This document shows positions 9,537 to 18,134 of a stretch of DNA of 64,000 bases, one piece after another. The notes under the pieces are model-generated. The model was not told the DNA's origin. It searched no databases and saw only the letters and a program-made list of their open reading frames with translations. Position 1 is the first letter of the stretch. The number at the start of each line of letters is the position of its first letter. The DNA comes from Mesorhizobium sp. 131-2-1 (lineage in GTDB: Bacteria > Pseudomonadota > Alphaproteobacteria > Rhizobiales > Rhizobiaceae): NCBI RefSeq assembly GCF_016756535.1, contig NZ_AP023247.1:868001-932000 (forward strand), in the 5' to 3' direction. The translations under genes were made by a program, and so were the position numbers.

Positions 9537-10282
9537 CGCGCGGTCTCTCCCGCTGGCGCGGATCTGCGCAGCCAGCCGACCATGGCAAAGGAGGCAAGCG
9601 CAACGATGGCGAAGATGGCAAGCAGGGCGAAATCCTCGCCCGGCCACGCGGCGCCAAGGCCCTCGCCGGTCCAAAAGACGCCAAAGCTGGTCAGCATCAG
9701 CCCGACGATGAATTTGAGCGCGTTTTCCGGCACGCGCGCTAGTGGCCGGTGCACGGCGAGACCGATCAGCATCACCAGGATGAAGGCCGCCAGCGCGCCA
9801 AGGCTGGCGAAAAGCGTCTGGCCGTGCGCCGCGCCGACGGCAATGACGATGAACACCACCTCGACACCCTCAAGCAGCACCGCCTTGAAGGCCGCGAGCC
9901 CGGCCAGATAGTCGGCCCGGCGGTCGCTGGCCTGCTGTTGCAAGGCGGCGGTCTCCTTCGAAAAGGCCAGCTCTTCGTCGCGCAGCGCTATGATGCCGGC
10001 GCCGCGCAGGATCGCCTTGCGCAGCCAGCGCATGCCGAACAGGACCAGAAGCACGCCGACCACAAACTGCAGGACGGTGATGGGGACGAGCGCGAGCAGC
10101 GGGCCGAAGGCGACCACCAGCGCAGCCAGCACGGCCAGCGCGAGTGCCGCACCGGTCAGCGCCGGCCGCCAGCTCCGTGTCACGCCGACAGCCAGCACGA
10201 TGGTGAAGGCCTCGACCACCTCGACGAAGGAAGCGAGGAAGGAGGCGGTGACGGTCGAAAGGATGGGTGTCAGATCATGCAT
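9533..10282 (-). CDS. Integral membrane protein, COG4280-like
   Basis: 249 aa, about seven membrane segments. Two acidic motifs sit at matching places in the two halves: SFVEVVEAFTIVLAVG near residue 18 and VLLEGVEVVFIVIAVG near residue 134. Paired E-x-x-E segments of this sort occur in cation carriers such as the GDT1/UPF0016 and FTR1 groups, so a metal or proton transport role is possible, but the family is uncharacterised. ATG 10282 starts MHDLTPILSTV. It is followed by a coupled 71-aa membrane protein gene and is divergent from the ribose-type ABC operon. Confidence 0.8.
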   Translation of the reverse strand: MHDLTPILSTVTASFLASFVEVVEAFTIVLAVGVTRSWRPALTGAALALAVLAALVVAFGPLLALVPITVLQFVVGVLLVLFGMRWLRKAILRGAGIIALRDEELAFSKETAALQQQASDRRADYLAGLAAFKAVLLEGVEVVFIVIAVGAAHGQTLFASLGALAAFILVMLIGLAVHRPLARVPENALKFIVGLMLTSFGVFWTGEGLGAAWPGEDFALLAIFAIVALASFAMVGWLRRSAPAGETAR

Positions 10283-10440
10283 CGGAATCGGCGGCTTGAC
10301 GGCTGTCCGTCCATAGACGCGCCATGATGTTGGCGTCCAGTCGCTACAGGGTCGACTTGCCACAATGTGATGATCCGAGGCCGGGTCATTGACCTTCGCG
10401 CGGATATTGACACTTGGCAGACCGGCACACTAACCTGCGG

Positions 10441-10466
10441 CGTAATCGGTTACGTAACCGATTACG
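10441..10466. promoter_or_regulatory. 26-bp perfect palindrome, likely LacI-family operator
   Basis: Half-site cgtaatcggttac (10441-10453) is followed immediately by its exact reverse complement (10454-10466), with CG at the centre as in LacI/GalR operators. It ends 23 nt before the ATG of the binding-protein gene, which suits repression by steric block. The LacI-type regulator encoded at 14203-15204, at the end of the same cluster, is the obvious ligand. Confidence 0.88.
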
Positions 10467-10488
10467 AACTCAATCAGTGGAGGAAAGC

Positions 10489-11460
10489 ATGAGCAAGATT
10501 TCGAACACGCGCGGCCTCGATCTAGGCCGGTTCTCGCGCCGTCAGTTCCTCAAGACCAGCGCATTGGCTGCCGGCGCCCTGGCGCTGCCGCTCGGACCGG
10601 CCTTCGCCGCCGACAAGCCGAAGGTCGGCCTGGTCATGAAGTCGCTCGCCAACGAGTTCTTCAAGCAGATGCAGGCCGGCGCCGAGGACTACGCTGCCAA
10701 GAACAAGGACAAGTTCGATTTCGCCGCCGTCGGCATGAAGGACGAGCGCGACTTTGCCGCGCAGGTCGACGCCATCGAGAACTTCATCACCCAGAACTTC
10801 AACGTCATCGTCGTCGCTCCGGCCGATTCGAAGGCCATGGTGACGCCGATCGCCAAGGCCCTGAAGGCCGGCATCAAGGTCATCAACATCGACGTTGCGC
10901 TGGATACGGAAGCCAAGAAGAAGGCCGGCATCGACCTCGCCTTCTTCGGTCCCGACAACCGCGCCGGCGCCAAGCTCGCCGGCGATGCGCTTGGCAAGGC
11001 GCTGGGCAAAGGCGGCAAGGTGGTCATCCTCGAGGGCAATCCGGAGGCCGACAACGCCAAGGAGCGCAAGCTCGGCTTCGACGATGCGGTGAAGGAGCAC
11101 GGCCTCGACCTGCTCGACTCCAAGACGGCGCATTGGGAGACCGAAGAAGCCAACACGCTGATGACCAACTTCATGACCCAGCATCCCGACATCCAGGGCG
11201 TGATGGCGGCCAACGACTCGATGGCGCTCGGCGTCGTCAAGGCGATCGACGCGGCCGGCAAGTCCGGCCAGATCAAGGTGGTCGGCTTCGACAACATCCC
11301 GGCGGTCGGGCCGCTGCTGAAGGAAGGCAAGATGCTCGCCACCGTCGAGCAGTATGGCGCGCAGATGGCGGCCCTCGGCATCGACTACGGCCTGCGCGAG
11401 CTCGCCGGCGAGAAGTTCACCGGCTGGGTCAAGACCGACATCAAGCTGATCACCGCCTGA
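10489..11460 (+). CDS. Ribose-type (CUT2) ABC transporter substrate-binding protein
   Basis: 323-aa periplasmic sugar receptor. The N-terminus carries a twin-arginine-like export signal (FSRRQFLKTSALAAGALALP) with cleavage after FAA, then DKPKVGLVMKSLANEFFKQMQ, the start of the RbsB fold. VVAPADSKAMVTPI, ANDSMALGVVKAI and VVGFDNIPAVGPLL are typical of the peripla_BP_4 family. ATG 10489 is preceded by GGAGGAAA. It is the first gene of a binding protein-ATPase-permease-regulator cluster under a palindromic operator. The sugar is not identifiable; Tat export of a binding protein is less usual but common in rhizobia. Confidence 0.95.
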   Translation: MSKISNTRGLDLGRFSRRQFLKTSALAAGALALPLGPAFAADKPKVGLVMKSLANEFFKQMQAGAEDYAAKNKDKFDFAAVGMKDERDFAAQVDAIENFITQNFNVIVVAPADSKAMVTPIAKALKAGIKVINIDVALDTEAKKKAGIDLAFFGPDNRAGAKLAGDALGKALGKGGKVVILEGNPEADNAKERKLGFDDAVKEHGLDLLDSKTAHWETEEANTLMTNFMTQHPDIQGVMAANDSMALGVVKAIDAAGKSGQIKVVGFDNIPAVGPLLKEGKMLATVEQYGAQMAALGIDYGLRELAGEKFTGWVKTDIKLITA

Positions 11461-11470
11461 TGCATGCGCA

Positions 11471-11555
11471 ACGGCGCCGGCATTTCAAATGCTGGCGCCG
11501 TCGCTCCGCCCCGCACGCCTCGTCATCGCCGCCCGGCAATTCCGGCGGCGATGAC
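11471..11555 (+). other. Two consecutive stem-loops between binding-protein and ATPase genes
   Basis: First: acggcgcc-g-gcattt (11471-11485) pairs with aaatgc-t-ggcgccgt (11487-11501). Second: gtcatcgccgcc (11522-11533) pairs exactly with ggcggcgatgac (11544-11555) around a 10-nt loop. Neither is followed by a T run. They fill most of the 147-nt gap after the binding-protein gene and probably limit downstream expression or protect the 3' end of the first cistron. Confidence 0.7.
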
Positions 11556-11607
11556 CGCGCGCTCTTGCCGGCTTTTGCGGTAGAAGAGCGCAACAGGATC
11601 ATGCCGC

Positions 11608-13110
11608 ATGGACGACATCATTCTTTCCCTTGAAGGGGTCGGGAAGATTTTCCCCGGCGCTGTCGCGCTGAGCGATGTGTCGCTGTCGATCGCGCGTGGC
11701 GAAACCCACATCATCCTGGGCGAGAACGGCGCCGGCAAGTCGACGCTGATCAAGCTTCTGGCCGGCATCTACCGGCCGGACAGCGGCGCGATCACCTTCA
11801 ATGGCGCGGCCTACCAGCCGAAGACGCCGCATGATGCGCAGCAGAGCGGCATCCGCATCGTGCATCAGGAGCTCAACCTGCTGCCCTATCTCAGCATCGC
11901 CGAGAATCTGATGCTGGAAAGCCTGCCGCGCCGCCGCTTCGGCATCGTCGACGGCAAGGCGCTCAACCGGCGCGCCCTGGCCCTGCTCAAGGAGGTCGGG
12001 CTCGACATCGATCCAAGGACGCGCGTCGAGGCGCTTGGCGTCGCGCAGATGCAGCTGGTCGAGATTGCCAAGGCGCTGAGCTACGACAGCAAGCTTCTCG
12101 TCCTCGACGAGCCGACGGCGACGCTGACGCCGCCGGAAATCGAGCGCCTGTTCGCCATCATCAAGCGGCTGAAGACCAGGGGCGTCACCATCATCTACAT
12201 CTCGCACCGCCTGCACGAGGTGTTCGAGATCGGCGACCGGGTGACGGTGCTGCGCAACGGCAGGCTGGTCGCGACCCGCGATCTGCACGGCCTCAGCGTG
12301 CCCGATCTGGTGCGCATGATGATCGGCCGCGACATCGCCGACGAATACAGCTTCGATGCCTCGATCGTGCCGGGCAAGGTCGCGCTCAGCGTCACCAATC
12401 TGAAGCGCGACGCCACGACGCCGGCCATCTCCTTCGATGTGCGGCATGGCGAGATCCTGGGCGTCGCCGGCCTGGTCGGCAGCGGCCGGACGGAAGCCAT
12501 GCGGGCCCTGTTCGGCGCCGACGCCAAGCTTGACGGCGTCGTCGAGATCGACGGCAGGCCGGTGGCGATCGCATCACCCAGGGACGCGGTGCGGCATGGC
12601 TTGAGCCTGCTTACCGAGGACCGCAAGGGGCAAGGCCTGCTGCTCGACCTGCCGGTTGACAAGAACATCACCATCACCGATCTCGGCAAGGTTTCGCACC
12701 ATGGGCTGGTCAACCGCAGGGCCGAGGCCGCGGCGGCCACCGACCTGGTCGGCCAACTGCGCGTCAAGGCAAGCTCGATCGAGCAGGCGGTGCGCAACCT
12801 TTCGGGCGGCAACCAGCAGAAGGTGGTGCTGGCCAAATGGCTGTTCCGCGGCACCTCGACGCTGATCCTCGACGAGCCGACGCGCGGCGTCGACATCGGC
12901 GCGCGGCGCGAAATCTACCAGCTCTTGTGGATGCTGGCGGCGGCGCAGAAAGGCATCATCATGGTGTCGTCCGACCTGCCCGAGCTGATGGGCATGTGCC
13001 ACCGCATCATCGTCTTTTCCAAGGACAAGATCGTCGGTGAGGTGCCGCGCGCCGAATTCGACCAGGAGCGCATCCTGTCGCTCGCCTATCAGGAGTATGT
13101 GAGACCATGA
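11608..13110 (+). CDS. Sugar ABC transporter ATP-binding protein, RbsA type
   Basis: 500 aa with two fused nucleotide-binding domains, the mark of CUT2 (RbsA/XylG/AraG) systems. Domain 1 has Walker A GENGAGKST (about 38-46), Walker B LLVLDEPTATL and switch region IYISHRLHEVFEI. Domain 2 has the degenerate Walker A GLVGSGRTEA, signature NLSGGNQQKVVLAKWL, Walker B LILDEPTRGVDIG and MVSSDLPEL. Signature of domain 1 is degenerate (LGVAQMQLVEIAKAL). It precedes the permease with an ATGA overlap at 13107. Confidence 0.95.
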   Translation: MDDIILSLEGVGKIFPGAVALSDVSLSIARGETHIILGENGAGKSTLIKLLAGIYRPDSGAITFNGAAYQPKTPHDAQQSGIRIVHQELNLLPYLSIAENLMLESLPRRRFGIVDGKALNRRALALLKEVGLDIDPRTRVEALGVAQMQLVEIAKALSYDSKLLVLDEPTATLTPPEIERLFAIIKRLKTRGVTIIYISHRLHEVFEIGDRVTVLRNGRLVATRDLHGLSVPDLVRMMIGRDIADEYSFDASIVPGKVALSVTNLKRDATTPAISFDVRHGEILGVAGLVGSGRTEAMRALFGADAKLDGVVEIDGRPVAIASPRDAVRHGLSLLTEDRKGQGLLLDLPVDKNITITDLGKVSHHGLVNRRAEAAAATDLVGQLRVKASSIEQAVRNLSGGNQQKVVLAKWLFRGTSTLILDEPTRGVDIGARREIYQLLWMLAAAQKGIIMVSSDLPELMGMCHRIIVFSKDKIVGEVPRAEFDQERILSLAYQEYVRP

Positions 13111-14123
13111 GCGAGACGTCCGAAGCTGTCGTGTCGGCGCCTGTTCCCCCCGGCAGGGCGAAATTCCTGCGCTTCCTGATCCGCGACGCCGGCGTGCTGC
13201 TGGCGCTGGTGCTGATCACGATCTTCTTCTCCGTCAGCGCGCCCTATTTCGCCACCTCGGGCAACGCGCTGAAGATCTTCGTGCAGATCGCCATCAACAC
13301 GGTTCTGGCCGCGGGCATGACCTTCGTCATCCTCACCGGCGGCATCGACCTTTCCGTCGGCTCGGTGCTGGCGCTCTGCACGGTGGTCGGCGCCACCATC
13401 ATGATCGACGAGAGCCTGTCGCCGGCGGTGGCGATCACGCTGGCGCTCATCGCCTGCATGGCGACGGGCGCTGCCTGCGGCTTCCTCAACGGCTGGATTT
13501 CGACGCGCTGGAAGATCCCGTCCTTCATCGTCACGCTAGGCATGCTCAACATGGCCGCGGGCGCCGCCCGCGTGGTCAGCGACAATTCGACCATCACCGG
13601 CCTGCCGCAAAGCTTCGTCGATTTCGGCAATCTGATCATCGGCGGCTTCCTGCCCTCGATCTTCCTTGTCGCGGTGCTGGTGATCGCGGTCGGCTGGTTC
13701 GTGCTGCGCTTCACCGTCTTCGGCCGCATGATCTTCGCCGTCGGCACCAATGACGAGGCGGTGCGGCTCTCCGGCCACAATCCGGATTTCTACAAGGTCG
13801 CGGCCTTCACCATCAGCGGGCTGACCGCCGGCATCGCGGCGATGGTCTATCTGTTGCGCCTCAACATCGGCAGTCCGATCGCCGGCGTCGGCTACGAGCT
13901 CAATGCGATTGCCGCCGTCATCATCGGCGGCACCAGCCTCAGCGGCGGCAAGGGCTCGATCGTCGGCACGCTGGTCGGGGCCTGCATTCTGCAGGTTCTG
14001 AGCACCGGTTTGCAGCTGCTCGGCGTCGGTGACAATTTCAAGCCGATCGTGATTGGGCTTGTCATTGTGCTCGCCGTCATCCTAGACGCATATCGGGAGA
14101 GGCTGTTGCGCAAGATCCGTTAG
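13107..14123 (+). CDS. Sugar ABC transporter permease, RbsC type
   Basis: 338-aa inner-membrane permease of the CUT2 class, about ten membrane segments. Family motifs are GMTFVILTGGIDLSVGSVLAL (near 70), a GNNEEA-like element FAVGTNDEAVRLSGHN and YELNAIAAVIIGGTSLSGGKG near the C-terminus. Start codon overlaps the ATPase stop (ATGA), so the pair is coupled. Its TAG stop is the first codon of a dispersed palindromic repeat. Confidence 0.95.
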   Translation: MSETSEAVVSAPVPPGRAKFLRFLIRDAGVLLALVLITIFFSVSAPYFATSGNALKIFVQIAINTVLAAGMTFVILTGGIDLSVGSVLALCTVVGATIMIDESLSPAVAITLALIACMATGAACGFLNGWISTRWKIPSFIVTLGMLNMAAGAARVVSDNSTITGLPQSFVDFGNLIIGGFLPSIFLVAVLVIAVGWFVLRFTVFGRMIFAVGTNDEAVRLSGHNPDFYKVAAFTISGLTAGIAAMVYLLRLNIGSPIAGVGYELNAIAAVIIGGTSLSGGKGSIVGTLVGACILQVLSTGLQLLGVGDNFKPIVIGLVIVLAVILDAYRERLLRKIR

Positions 14124-14169
14124 AGCAATTCCAGGAAAAGTGCGTAGCGGTTTTCCGTCCGGAATTGCC
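14121..14169 (+). repeat. Dispersed palindromic repeat, family A, copy 3
   Basis: Begins with the permease stop TAG, then AGCAATTCCAGGAAAAGTGC and ends CCGGAATTGCC. Outer arms gcaattcc (14125-14132) and ggaattgc (14161-14168) pair perfectly, and inner ggaaaa/ttttcc extend the hairpin. It stands between the permease and LacI genes and may end or stabilise the operon mRNA. Confidence 0.85.
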
Positions 14170-14202
14170 TGGGAAAATGTGGGAGCGCTGGGACCAGGGG
14201 CC

Positions 14203-15204
14203 ATGACAACGATTGCCGATGTCGCGCGCTATGCGGGAGTGTCCGTCGCAACGGTCTCGCATGTGATGAACCGCACGCGCCATGTCGAGCCGGAGACGGC
14301 CGAGCGCGTGCGCGCGGCGATCGCGGCGCTGCGCTACAGCCCGAACTCGCTGGCGCGAAGCCTCAGGCGCGGCGAGACCAAGACCATCGGCCTGCTTCTG
14401 CCGGACAATTCCAACCCGTTCTTCGCCAGCGTGGCGCGCCAGATCGAGGATGCCGGGTTCGTCGCCGGCTACACGGTGATCCTGTGCAACTCCGACGGCA
14501 GCGCCGAAAAGGAAGAGCGCTATCTTTCGGTGCTGATGGCCAAGCAGATCGACGGGCTGATCTTTGCCGGCTCGTCCGACCATGCGCGGGTGTTCTCGCA
14601 GCTGTCCGCCGCAGTGCCGGCGGTGCTGCTCGACCGCGAGATCCATTCCGTCAATGTCGACACCGTGCTGGTCGACCACGATCACGGCGGCTATCTCGCC
14701 GGCCGGCACCTGGTCGGGCTCGGGCACAAGCGGATCGGCGTCATCGGCGGCCCGCGCGATTCGAGCTCCAGTCCTGCCCGCCTGCGCGGCTTTGTGCGGG
14801 CGCTGGGGGAAGCGTGCGTCGAACTGCCCGCGGATGCGGTGGTCGATTCCGACTATCATTTTTCCGGAGGCCGCCTGGCGATGGAGCGGCTGCTGGCGCA
14901 GGCACCCGACATCACGGCGGTGTTCGCCTGCAACGACCTGATGGCCATGGGCGCCATCACCGCGCTGCGCTCGCGCGGATTGCGCGTTCCCGACGACATA
15001 TCGATGATCGGCTTCGACGATATCCCCTACGCCGTCACCACCTGGCCGCCGCTGACGACGATCGCGCAGCCGGTGGAGAAGATCGGCACGCGGGCGGTGA
15101 GCCTGCTTTTGGAGCGCGTCGCCGAGCCGGCCGCGCACTCGCGCCGGGAAGTGCTGATGCCTGTCCTCATCGAGAGGGAAAGCTGCGCGCCGTTGCGCGG
15201 GTAG
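14203..15204 (+). CDS. LacI-family transcriptional regulator
   Basis: 333 aa. The N-terminal helix-turn-helix TTIADVARYAGVSVATVSHVMN and hinge YSPNSLARSLRRGETKTIG are classic LacI; the rest is a periplasmic-binding-protein-like sugar sensor (LLPDNSNPFFASVARQIE, VFACNDLMAMGAI, ISMIGFDDIPYA). The ATG at 14203 gives the normal family start. It closes the CUT2 transporter cluster and very likely binds the 26-bp palindrome at 10441-10466, with the transported sugar as inducer. Confidence 0.94.
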   Translation: MTTIADVARYAGVSVATVSHVMNRTRHVEPETAERVRAAIAALRYSPNSLARSLRRGETKTIGLLLPDNSNPFFASVARQIEDAGFVAGYTVILCNSDGSAEKEERYLSVLMAKQIDGLIFAGSSDHARVFSQLSAAVPAVLLDREIHSVNVDTVLVDHDHGGYLAGRHLVGLGHKRIGVIGGPRDSSSSPARLRGFVRALGEACVELPADAVVDSDYHFSGGRLAMERLLAQAPDITAVFACNDLMAMGAITALRSRGLRVPDDISMIGFDDIPYAVTTWPPLTTIAQPVEKIGTRAVSLLLERVAEPAAHSRREVLMPVLIERESCAPLRG

Positions 15205-15274
15205 GTGTTGGCGACATCAAGGAGGTCGCTGCCCTTCATCTCCTGCCGGCACCTCTCCCGAATATGGCAGCGCC

Positions 15275-15431
15275 AGCCCCCTCTCCGTCCGCTACGCGGC
15301 CACCTCTCCCCCATTTCATGGGGGCGAGGAACCGCTAACCGCTGCCGTCGCGGCATTGAAAAGCTTGGGTTCCTCGCCCCCACAAGGTGGGGGAGAGGTG
15401 GCTCGGCGAAGCCGAGACGGAGAGGGGGAGC
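15275..15431. repeat. Long inverted repeat, intergenic (about 60-nt arms)
   Basis: Left arm 15275-15333 (agccccctctccgtcc...gaggaacc) is the imperfect reverse complement of right arm 15367-15431 (gggttcctcgcccc...gagggggagc). The spacer is about 33 nt. It lies between two convergent genes and could form a long hairpin in either transcript. No coding sequence is seen in 15205-15467 apart from this. A similarly built but different inverted repeat is at 31008-31169. Confidence 0.85.
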
Positions 15432-15467
15432 GCCCTATGCGACTAAAGCAGCCGTCGGCGACAGGCC

Positions 15468-16526
15468 TCAAGCCGCCGGCTGCATGGCTGCCCTCAGCAG
15501 CATGCCGAACAGGTCGCGCGGCTCGTCGGGATCGGCGAGCAGGTCGAGCTCCTCATAGAGGCCGGTGGCCTGAAGCTGGTCGCGGACGTAGCGCAGCGCG
15601 GAAAAATCCTCAGTGGCGAAGCCGACCGAATCGAACAGCGTGATCTGCTCCGGAGCCTTGCGCCCTTGCGCGTTGCCGGTCATCACCTGCCACAGCTCGG
15701 TCACCGGATGGTCGGCGTCGAGCTGCTGGATCTCGCCCTCGATGCGCGTCTGCGGCGGGAACTCGACGAAAATGTCGGAACGCAGCAGGATGTCGCGATG
15801 CAGCTCGGTCTTGCCGGGGCAGTCGCCGCCGACGGCGTTGATGTGGACGCCGGAGCCGACCATGTTGTCGGTGAGGATGGTGGCGTACTGCTTGTCGGCC
15901 GTCACCGTGGTGATGATGTCGACGCCTTCCACCGCGTCCTGCCCCGTCGAACAGATGGTGATGTCAAAACCCTTGCCGGCGAGGTTGCGGGCGCATTTTT
16001 CGGAGGCCGAGCGGTCGATGTCGTAGAGCCGCAGCCGGTCGATGCCGAGCAGCGCCTTGAAGGCGATGGCCTGGAATTCGGACTGGGCGCCGTTGCCGAT
16101 GATGGCCATGGCTTGGCTGCCCTTGGGCGCCAGGTACTTGGCCGCGACGGCGGAGGTGGCGGCGGTGCGCAGCGCCGTCAGGATGGTCATCTCGGTCAAC
16201 AGCATCGGATAGCCGGAGCCGACATCGGCGAGCACGCCGAAGGCGGTGACCGTCTGGCGGCCCTCGCGCATGTTCTTCGGATGGCCGTTGACGTATTTGA
16301 AGCCGTACATCTTGCCGTCGCTGGTCGGCATCAGCTCGATGACGCCGTCATGGCTGTGCGAGGCGATGCGCGGAGTCTTGTCGAACAGCTCCCAGCGGCG
16401 GAAATCCTCCTCGATATAGGCGGCGAGCTCGGTGAGGAAGCGCTCGACGCCGATGGTGAGCACCAGCTTCATCATGCGGTCGACGCTGACGAAGGGGACG
16501 ATGGCAAGGCGGGACGGCTGGGTCAT
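15468..16526 (-). CDS. Ornithine cyclodeaminase
   Basis: 352 aa, NAD-dependent enzyme converting ornithine to proline and ammonia. Motifs of the OCD/mu-crystallin family are clear: RTAATSAVAAKYLAP, the nucleotide-binding AIIGNGAQSEFQAIAF, IITTVTADKQ and HINAVGGDCPGKTEL. The longer form with FKYVNGHPKN and EFPPQTRIEGEIQ is the rhizobial type. It starts 2 nt after the arginase stop, so the pair forms one operon for arginine to ornithine to proline. Confidence 0.93.
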   Translation of the reverse strand: MTQPSRLAIVPFVSVDRMMKLVLTIGVERFLTELAAYIEEDFRRWELFDKTPRIASHSHDGVIELMPTSDGKMYGFKYVNGHPKNMREGRQTVTAFGVLADVGSGYPMLLTEMTILTALRTAATSAVAAKYLAPKGSQAMAIIGNGAQSEFQAIAFKALLGIDRLRLYDIDRSASEKCARNLAGKGFDITICSTGQDAVEGVDIITTVTADKQYATILTDNMVGSGVHINAVGGDCPGKTELHRDILLRSDIFVEFPPQTRIEGEIQQLDADHPVTELWQVMTGNAQGRKAPEQITLFDSVGFATEDFSALRYVRDQLQATGLYEELDLLADPDEPRDLFGMLLRAAMQPAA

Positions 16527-16528
16527 GG

Positions 16529-17461
16529 TCAGATGCTTCCGGAATGGCTGCGGGTCGGGCGGTCCATGATGCGGCGGCCCATCAGGCTGGCGGTGAGGTC
16601 GACCATCAAAGTGGCGGTGCGGCCGCGCTCGTCGAGGAACGGGTTGAGTTCGACAAGGTCGAGGCTGGAAACCAGGCCGCTGTCGGACAGCATCTCCATC
16701 ACCAGATGCGCCTCGCGGAAGGTGGCGCCGCCGGGCACGGTGGTGCCGACGGCCGGCGCGATCGACGGGTCGAGGAAGTCGACGTCCAGGCTGACATGCA
16801 GCAGGCCGTTGTCCTCCTCGACGCGGGCCAGGAAGGCGCGCAGCAGCGGCGCGATGCCATGCTCGTCCACGGCGCGCATGTCGTGCACGGTGACGCCGGC
16901 TTCGTTCAGCGCGCGACGCTCGGCCGGGTCGACGCTGCGCAGGCCGATGGTGCAGATGCGGGCTGGGTCGACGGCCGTGGGCAGGTCGGGGAAATAGCCC
17001 TTGAAGCCCGCCTGCCCGCTGGCATAGGCGAGCGGCACGCCGTGCAGATTGCCGCTGGTGGTGGTGTCGAGCGTGTGGAAATCCGGATGCGCGTCGAGCC
17101 AGAGCACGAACAGCGGCCGGCCGAGCTCGGCGGCCCGGCGCGCGACGCCGGACACCGTGCCGGCGGAGATCGAGTGGTCGCCGCCGAGGAAGATCGGCAT
17201 GGCCTCCCTCGAGGCAGCATAGGCGGTCTCGGCGATCGCCGCCGTCCAGGCGGAAATCTCCGGCAGGGCTTTCAGCGCGAGGTTGCCGTGGACGACGGCG
17301 CGCGCCTCAGCCTTCTCGACCGTGCCCCAGTCCTCGACCTGATGGCCGAGTTCCGCCAGCACCGAGACGAGCCCCGCCGTGCGCAGCGCGCTCGGCCCCA
17401 TCTCGCATCCCATCCTGCCCGCGCCGTCCTGCACCGGCGCGCCAACGATCCTGCAGCGCAT
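16529..17461 (-). CDS. Arginase
   Basis: 310-aa manganese enzyme splitting arginine to ornithine and urea. The ligand motifs FLGGDHSISAG (92-102), WLDAHPDFHT (121-130) and SLDVDFLDPSIAP are intact, as is the C-terminal DLVELNPFLDE. ATG 17461 gives MRCRIVGAPV, the normal start. First gene of the arginase-ornithine cyclodeaminase operon, divergent from an Lrp/AsnC regulator that probably controls it in response to arginine or ornithine. Confidence 0.94.
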   Translation of the reverse strand: MRCRIVGAPVQDGAGRMGCEMGPSALRTAGLVSVLAELGHQVEDWGTVEKAEARAVVHGNLALKALPEISAWTAAIAETAYAASREAMPIFLGGDHSISAGTVSGVARRAAELGRPLFVLWLDAHPDFHTLDTTTSGNLHGVPLAYASGQAGFKGYFPDLPTAVDPARICTIGLRSVDPAERRALNEAGVTVHDMRAVDEHGIAPLLRAFLARVEEDNGLLHVSLDVDFLDPSIAPAVGTTVPGGATFREAHLVMEMLSDSGLVSSLDLVELNPFLDERGRTATLMVDLTASLMGRRIMDRPTRSHSGSI

Positions 17462-17551
17462 GATTCTTTCCGTCCTTGCGATTGATTGCGCGATTGGATC
17501 ATGGTGGCCCGGCGGTTTGAACAGGCGAAATTGGCATTTCGAGAAGAACAT

Positions 17552-17573
17552 TCTATCATATTGCGCAGATAGA
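17552..17573. promoter_or_regulatory. Candidate Lrp/AsnC-type operator
   Basis: tctatc (17552-17557) and gataga (17568-17573) form an interrupted palindrome with a 10-nt AT-rich spacer in the 131-nt divergent region between arginase and the Lrp-type regulator. It lies 19 nt before the regulator ATG, in an AT-rich patch unlike the surroundings, which fits an Lrp-family site. Not proven. Confidence 0.45.
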
Positions 17574-17592
17574 TTGATCAAAGTGAGCAATC

Positions 17593-18033
17593 ATGGATAC
17601 CCTAGACGAAAGGCTGGTGACGCTGCTGAGGCACGATGCGCGGCGCAGTGTCTCCGATCTCGCGGTCGATCTCGGCGTTTCGCGCGCGACGGTGCGATCG
17701 CGCATGGAGAGGCTGGAAAAGGCGGGCGAGATCATCGGCTATACGGTGGTGCTGCGCGCCGACGCGGTCGACCAGCGCATACGCGGCGTGATGATGATCG
17801 AGATCGAGGGCCACGCCGCAGACCGCGTGATCAGGGCGCTTGACGGCTTTCCCGAGGTTTCCACCATCCACACCACCAATGGCCGCTGGGACCTGGTGGT
17901 CGAGCTCGGAACGGCGTCGCTGACCGATTTCGACGCGGTGCTGCGTCGCATCCGGTTGATCCCAGGGATAACGGGGAGCGAAACCAGCCTGCTGCTGGCG
18001 ACGCCGAGGACGACAAGGGCGCGGCTGGCGTAG
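17593..18033 (+). CDS. Lrp/AsnC-family transcriptional regulator
   Basis: 146 aa. N-terminal winged helix (LDERLVTLLRHDARRSVSDLAVDLGVSRATVRSR) and C-terminal RAM ligand-binding domain (VMMIEIEGHAADRVIRALDGFPEV, TTNGRWDLVVELGT). Divergent from arginase-ornithine cyclodeaminase, so it is probably their local regulator, with arginine or ornithine as effector, as for other rhizobial arginine-catabolism regulators of this family. ATG 17593 follows GTGAGCA; no strong Shine-Dalgarno sequence is visible. Confidence 0.92.
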   Translation: MDTLDERLVTLLRHDARRSVSDLAVDLGVSRATVRSRMERLEKAGEIIGYTVVLRADAVDQRIRGVMMIEIEGHAADRVIRALDGFPEVSTIHTTNGRWDLVVELGTASLTDFDAVLRRIRLIPGITGSETSLLLATPRTTRARLA

Positions 18034-18134
18034 GGCCCGTGGCAGCTTACGCGTCGATCCCGAAGTGGCGCTTGCAATTAGCGGTCAGATCAGGAGCGAC
18101 CAAAAGCGAAACTGCCGCCCATGTCCATACTGGC

